From: Gymnopilus junonius
Lineage: Eukaryota; Basidiomycota; Agaricomycetes; Agaricales; Galerinaceae
NCBI GenBank assembly: GCA_015501075.1
Contig: JADNYJ010000029.1
Span: 1-64,000 of the forward strand
Reading direction: 5' to 3'
DNA length: 64,000 nucleotides
The notes beneath the pieces are model-generated. The model was not told the origin of the DNA. It ran no database searches and saw only the letters and a program-made list of their open reading frames with translations. Each line of letters begins with the position of its first letter. Within the stretch, counting starts at the first letter, position 1. The position numbers were made by a program, and so were the translations under genes. This document shows, in pieces, positions 59,335 to 64,000 of the stretch.

Positions 59335-61548
59335 CTACAACGAGGCTTTCCCACGCGATTCGTACGGCAGAGCCAGTGCAATCAATCCCGCACCAAGGAA
59401 AATGGCACCAGCAATCCATACAGGGACAGCGGTGGTGATATTGGCGTACAAAGCGATTATAGGAGCCTGTCGTTAATGTATACGTAAAAAATTGGACTCT
59501 TAAATGGGGGAAAGCCTGCTCACCATGACACCAAAAATGCGATTTGCAGTAGCAGTCAGCGCATTTCCTGTACCACGATCCTTCGTGGGGAAGAGCTCAG
59601 GCGTGACGGTGTAGAGAACACCGTACATGATGTTGCTCGTGAAGCTGTAGGCGCAATTCCATCCAAGTAGGGCATTAGAATTCATAGCAGTGGTCGAAGC
59701 GAGGATGAATACCCCTGTAAGGACTTGAACATGCCATTAGACCAAAGCCAAACAGGAGTAGAGGATACAGGGGACATCAACTTACTAGTGGAAATTGCCA
59801 ATGTTCCTCTGCGTCCCAAGACAGGTAGTTCGACCATGTATCCTGCAAGCAGGGCTCCGGGTACACCGATGACGCTGAGAATGACTTGCTGAACGTGACA
59901 TTATTTGTAGTAAACAGCGCCAACAAGAGAGGACTTACATTGCGGTAGGTTATGTATACAGATCCGTCGCCGAAGTCGGTGCCGCGGCTTGACAGACTAG
60001 TCGAAGAGCGATAAGATCATTTTAAGAACTATAGAAAAGTAACTTACTAAAAGGTGACAAAAGAATTATACCTTGGACGACTCAAGGGTTAGTTCGTATT
60101 TTCACTGTAGGCAATCGGAGTACTTACAATGGGAAAGCGAGGCCAATTAAAGCTGAACATAAATCAGAACGGCGCCAAATACTGAAGGAAAATTGTACCT
60201 ACCCCAGAGGATAATGAGCAGGCTGGTAGAATATGCCAACTTCCTCGTGGCAAAAAGGGGCTTGACATGGTCCAAACCGAACAGCGCTAGTCGTCCCTTC
60301 AAAACATTCTTGACATTTCCAGAGGGCGGCTCACGACCTTCAGACGGCGAATAAACACCCAAGCACTCCAAATCCTTGACTGTCAAATTGGTTGTCGTAC
60401 GATTATGTGCTGCTACCTTGTGTACAGTTTCAACGGCTGCTTGATCGTTCCCTTTACCCATCAGATATTTGGGACTTTCGTAAAGAGTGAACACGAAGAA
60501 CCGGATGGCCCAGAGTATCAGCATCACACCTCCCATGGTGAAGAGGAAGTAACGCCAACCCGGATTTTCAGAACGCGGACAGGGGTTACCGTACTTGGGC
60601 AGGAGAAGTTCGCTATAAGGGGCCATGCGATCTACAAAAGCTTGGATCGGAAAAAGGCAAGGAAAGGACCAAATCGAGAGACGTACGAGGCTTCCGAATA
60701 GTTGACCAAAAACCCACCAAATGGACAGGATCGTCAGGAGGTATTGATCTCTCGCTGGCACGAACTCTATGAAATAACGTAAGATGAGACGAAGAATTTG
60801 CTAACCGACGAAAAAATAGTCAAACCTAAAAAGATTGCCGAATCAACAGGCAAATTACCACCGACTCCAACGGACCAAACCGAAACCAGAGAAGTCAGAA
60901 CAACGAAGTTTGGTGAGCCCCCTGCTGCGATAGCAAAAACCCCAGTTATCAAGAGCGTCAGATTGAAGGAGACTCTGAGAAACACGTAAGCCTTAGAATA
61001 GAAAAGAGTAGAGCAACGGCCTACTTTCGACCCCAAATGTCAGCTCCAACTCCCCAGAAGGCCGCACCCACCAGCAAGCCAATATTCTGGCCAAGTTTGA
61101 GAAACGGGCCATTGAACTTGAACTCTGCAACGACAGCTGGCAGAATGAGACCTGTCACAATCTGGAGTTTTGTGAGAAGAGTTCGCAACTCGCGCCACGG
61201 TTTGATACGCACAGGCCAAAGATTATCCCTACGGTCATAGAGAAATGAGTACCCCGGATGCGATAGTTACAGAGGTCAAAAGCATACGCAAAATAACCGA
61301 AACCGGTGACGATGAATAATCCCCTAGGTGAGTCATTCAGAATCACTGAAAAATAAAGAGAGAATTTCATACCATTGATACCGCCCCATCCCAATTTCTT
61401 GTAAAGCATTGTTCAGAACGTGGGCCTTCTTCTGATAGATAGAATCCCCAGTGTCAATGTCGTCTGACTCTGCCTGCAGCACCGAGACAGGCTGGTGGAT
61501 GTCTGAACCGCCATCTTGAAGGTCGTTTGTCTTATCAATGCTACCCAT
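59335..61548 (-). CDS. MFS transporter, SV2-like/sugar-phosphate type
   Basis: The start at 61548 gives MGSIDKTNDLQDGGSDIHQP, a hydrophilic N-terminus. Exons then give LQEIGMGRYQW, GLFIVTGFGYFAYAF, VTGLILPAVVAEFKFNGPFL, LGQNIGLLVGAAFWGVGADI with the WGRK loop, VWSVGVGGNLPVDSAIFL, DQYLLTILSIWWVFGQLFGS, GWRYFLFTMGGVMLILWAIR, ESPKYLMGKGNDQAAVETVH, LAYSTSLLIILWG, VILSVIGVPGALLAGYMVEL, SNALLGWNCAYSFTSNIMYG and ELFPTKDRGTGNALTATANR, ending RGKASL at 59335. That is the 12-helix plan of fungal transporters related to synaptic vesicle protein 2; substrate unknown. About ten short introns are present. One C is missing in a run at 60597-60599 (+ strand GGG); the frame changes there between ANFSC and PKYGNPCPRSEN. 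Confidence 0.9.
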
Positions 61549-64000
61549 GATGTGGTCGCAGGAGAAAGTATTTATTGAATTTGTGCCATGCATTCGGCGC
61601 CCTCGAGATCGACGTTAAGGCTAACCGAGAAGTTGGAATCTTGCTTCTAAATGGCGTCAACTTGGGGTGCCGCTAAACTGGGAAAGCACCGTATGGGCTC
61701 TGAAGGCTGGAGGCATATTAGGAAACCGAGTGGCGTTTCTGATGGAGCGTGCTATGATAGGTGGGTAGACTACCGCATCGAACGGGGCGAAACACTGTCG
61801 CATATCAATGATATTCTTTCAAGTCTCTACTGCGGATGTGCAGTCAGCTTTAGTTTAATTATCGAAGAAAATACAGAATGACTGCACAGATGGGCTCCGT
61901 TTCGAAGAGGTAGTGGAGGTAAGGAAGGTCGGGCTATGTCGCAGGTTGAAATATTAATTTAAATTGTAACAACTTTCCCATCATGTGACAGGTACCACGC
62001 AACGCGACCGACGCGCTTCATCATGCATCATGAAGCAACATATAACAATGTAGAGACCAGGCAGGCTATGGTCAAAAAATTTGTGATATTTTTGAATTTA
62101 GTACTCAGTCACTTTGGTTATTTACTTACATGTTAACTTCAGTTCGTCAGAACTTAGAAAATAAGGAGCCAGATACTTTGTCCACGGGCGTCGCGAACTA
62201 GAGCGGTGTATTAAAATATACAAATTTCTCATAACCCTCCTGCATAACAAGTCGTAGCGTGCCCAGATATTCTCTATCGCCACCAGGAGGGTCTTTCGCC
62301 TGTTCGGAAGAAATTGGCAGTACCCCAAAAGAAACAAGGTGACTGAATAATACGGGAGCGGTGTGTACTTCCTGCGAGTCTTGCCTTCAAGAGATTTAGG
62401 ATCGCCTTGTTATTACACAGCTGCATGTCAAGTAAGTTTGGACAAACACTGAATGCTACATTAGGATCAATCTATGCAGGTATTGGCAATGTTCCAAATT
62501 TGCAGCATCTCGAAATGCTGAAGTCAGACGATTGTGAAAGAGGTAATAGATGGAGGTTTTTATAGTATCAGACGAATTGGACTTCGAAGTGCGAAGCAGA
62601 GAGTGCCAAGCACGGTCCCGGATGCAACGCGGACGGATCGGTGCCGAAACTTACCTAATGCGCTATTTACAGGAATGTGACTGAAGGCAAGCAGTCGACT
62701 CGGTCTAGACTTGTCACGGTTTTCTCTTTTCCACCACTGCTGGCAGTCCCGGACTCCCTGCTGGCCCCCCATTCGCGAGCATACCTTTTTTAAAGAACAC
62801 AAGTACTTAGCTGGTTTGTACTGAAATGCTTGAGCATGAAGCCTTAATCTTATCACTCAAGACAGAAAGCTGGTTTTTCCTTAATACAAACCTGCCAGGC
62901 GTCGACGATCACGGGTGGAATCAAACACGATTTGAGGCCATTTGAGGTGAATGCCATCCATGAATTTGCATTATAAATTGAGTAAACCCTCACAGGACTC
63001 AGGTCTATGTATTCTTTAAGGAACCTTTAGCCAGGCGCATGACTCATTTTACGATGTCGAATCAAGATTGAACATGTAAAGGACAGGAATCTGTTCCGAA
63101 TGGTGTCACGATTACAATCTCATGAATATCCGCCCAACCCATTCTCGTCGCGATGCGCCTCTGCCCGAATATTAGTGGGAAAATATCACTAACTTCGATT
63201 TCTGTGCTCACACTTCCCGTAAGTCGTCAAATTTACAGGAAACTTTGTTAACTCTTTAAACGTCCAATTTTCAAGATCTCGACTTCAGATTTTGCGCATA
63301 TCTAACTGTATACGGAACCATGCAGACCAGGCACGGTTTGAAGTCAGTCCCTTTTTAATTCTGCAGTACAACCGCCCCCTTTTCACGTCTTCATCTCCAC
63401 CTTCTCGGCTAACCTTTCTTGGTTCAATCATTGCCGACCATGATTACCCATATGGAATGGCGGAACGGTCGACAACCTATATGGCCCTATCATCAAAGCT
63501 TCTATTGCAGCCAATTCGTACGGTATGTGACCTAAGTTCTTTTAAAAAGCTATGATACCCGATAGCGGATGAAAGCTAAGTTTCGCCACAGGTTATTACC
63601 TATGGTTATTTTTCTGGAACTCCATTACCCACCTCCGATTTAAATCAGGACCACCCGAAAGACGCGCCCAACGATTTGTCGTTCAGTCACCGTCTCATGC
63701 CGTTAACTGGCAATGAATTTGTCGTAGGTGCTGTGCTTATAATGGGAAACTTTAATTAAAAGGACGAGCGAGCTTCTTCCCTGTTGAATGGGAGTCAACT
63801 ACTCGTAACGCACCGCCCCATTATTTCCCGGTCGATTGGACATATCAGCCGCCACTGTAGTCTGAAGGGGATCCTCGTCTCCAGGACAGATTATTTGTTT
63901 TGCGCCTCGGCCATAATTCCTGCGTGCTAGTGAGAGCTTCTTTCTTGTTCACGGGGTTCTGAAGCTGATGGTTCCTTCCCCTGTTGGCGTCCGGAAAGGT
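61549..64000. other. right-edge interval, nothing recognised
   Basis: Contains only short frames on both strands (for example 62560-62856 on the - strand and 63292-63555 on the + strand), none with a known domain. The first few hundred bases are the transporter promoter. A gene may start beyond the window edge. Confidence 0.4.

Overview
The window reads as nuclear DNA of a mushroom-forming basidiomycete (Agaricomycetes, probably Agaricales). The evidence is many short GT-AG introns of about 45-65 bases, clade-typical families (KDZ and Plavaka transposons, a TET/JBP dioxygenase next to a KDZ element, DUF6534 membrane proteins, an F-box/LRR protein, an SRPK-like kinase), CT-rich promoters, and no operons, tRNA or rRNA. 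No genome-specific identification was possible.

Layout. 0.2-7.4 kb: a KDZ transposon with a CxC2 cysteine cluster on the + strand, facing a TET/JBP-like dioxygenase gene on the - strand only about 30 bp away. 7.9-8.6 kb: a damaged multi-pass membrane protein gene. 9.4-10.8 kb: SRPK-like kinase. 11.2-12.7 kb: intact F-box gene. 13.3 kb: a tiny Ser/Thr-rich secreted or GPI-type protein. 15.1-21.8 kb: a BCAS3-like WD40 protein. 22.3-29.7 kb: a GNAT acetyltransferase gene split by a 6.4-kb Plavaka-like element that carries its transposase and a divergent AT-hook/DUF6532-like gene. 30.6-31.7 kb: dienelactone hydrolase. 32.1-33.6 kb and 53.5-55.0 kb: two related DUF6534 genes on opposite strands. 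38.8-39.2 kb: a 373-bp MITE with TA target duplications. 39.2-44.8 kb: gene-poor. 44.8-50.2 kb: a large GATA-like zinc-finger regulator with long introns. 55.8-56.7 kb: TLC-like membrane protein. 57.2-58.9 kb: an MLKL/HeLo-like cell-death-type protein with a C-terminal pseudo-palindromic Asn/Gly motif. 59.3-61.5 kb: SV2-like MFS transporter. The right 2.4 kb holds nothing recognised.

The host genes look like unlinked housekeeping and accessory genes; I see no biosynthetic cluster. The transposon parts form a clearer story: two different cut-and-paste families, each with an accessory gene (TET/JBP dioxygenase; AT-hook protein), and in both accessory genes one TGA stands where CGA is the likely ancestral codon, as expected from C-to-T change.

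A caution affects every gene model. At least ten predicted genes show single-base frame changes, most of them at short G or C runs. Restoring one base there recovers the conserved protein. This looks more like uncorrected assembly indels than mass pseudogenisation, so I call pseudogenes only where the evidence is independent (the split GNAT gene, the in-frame stop in TET/JBP).
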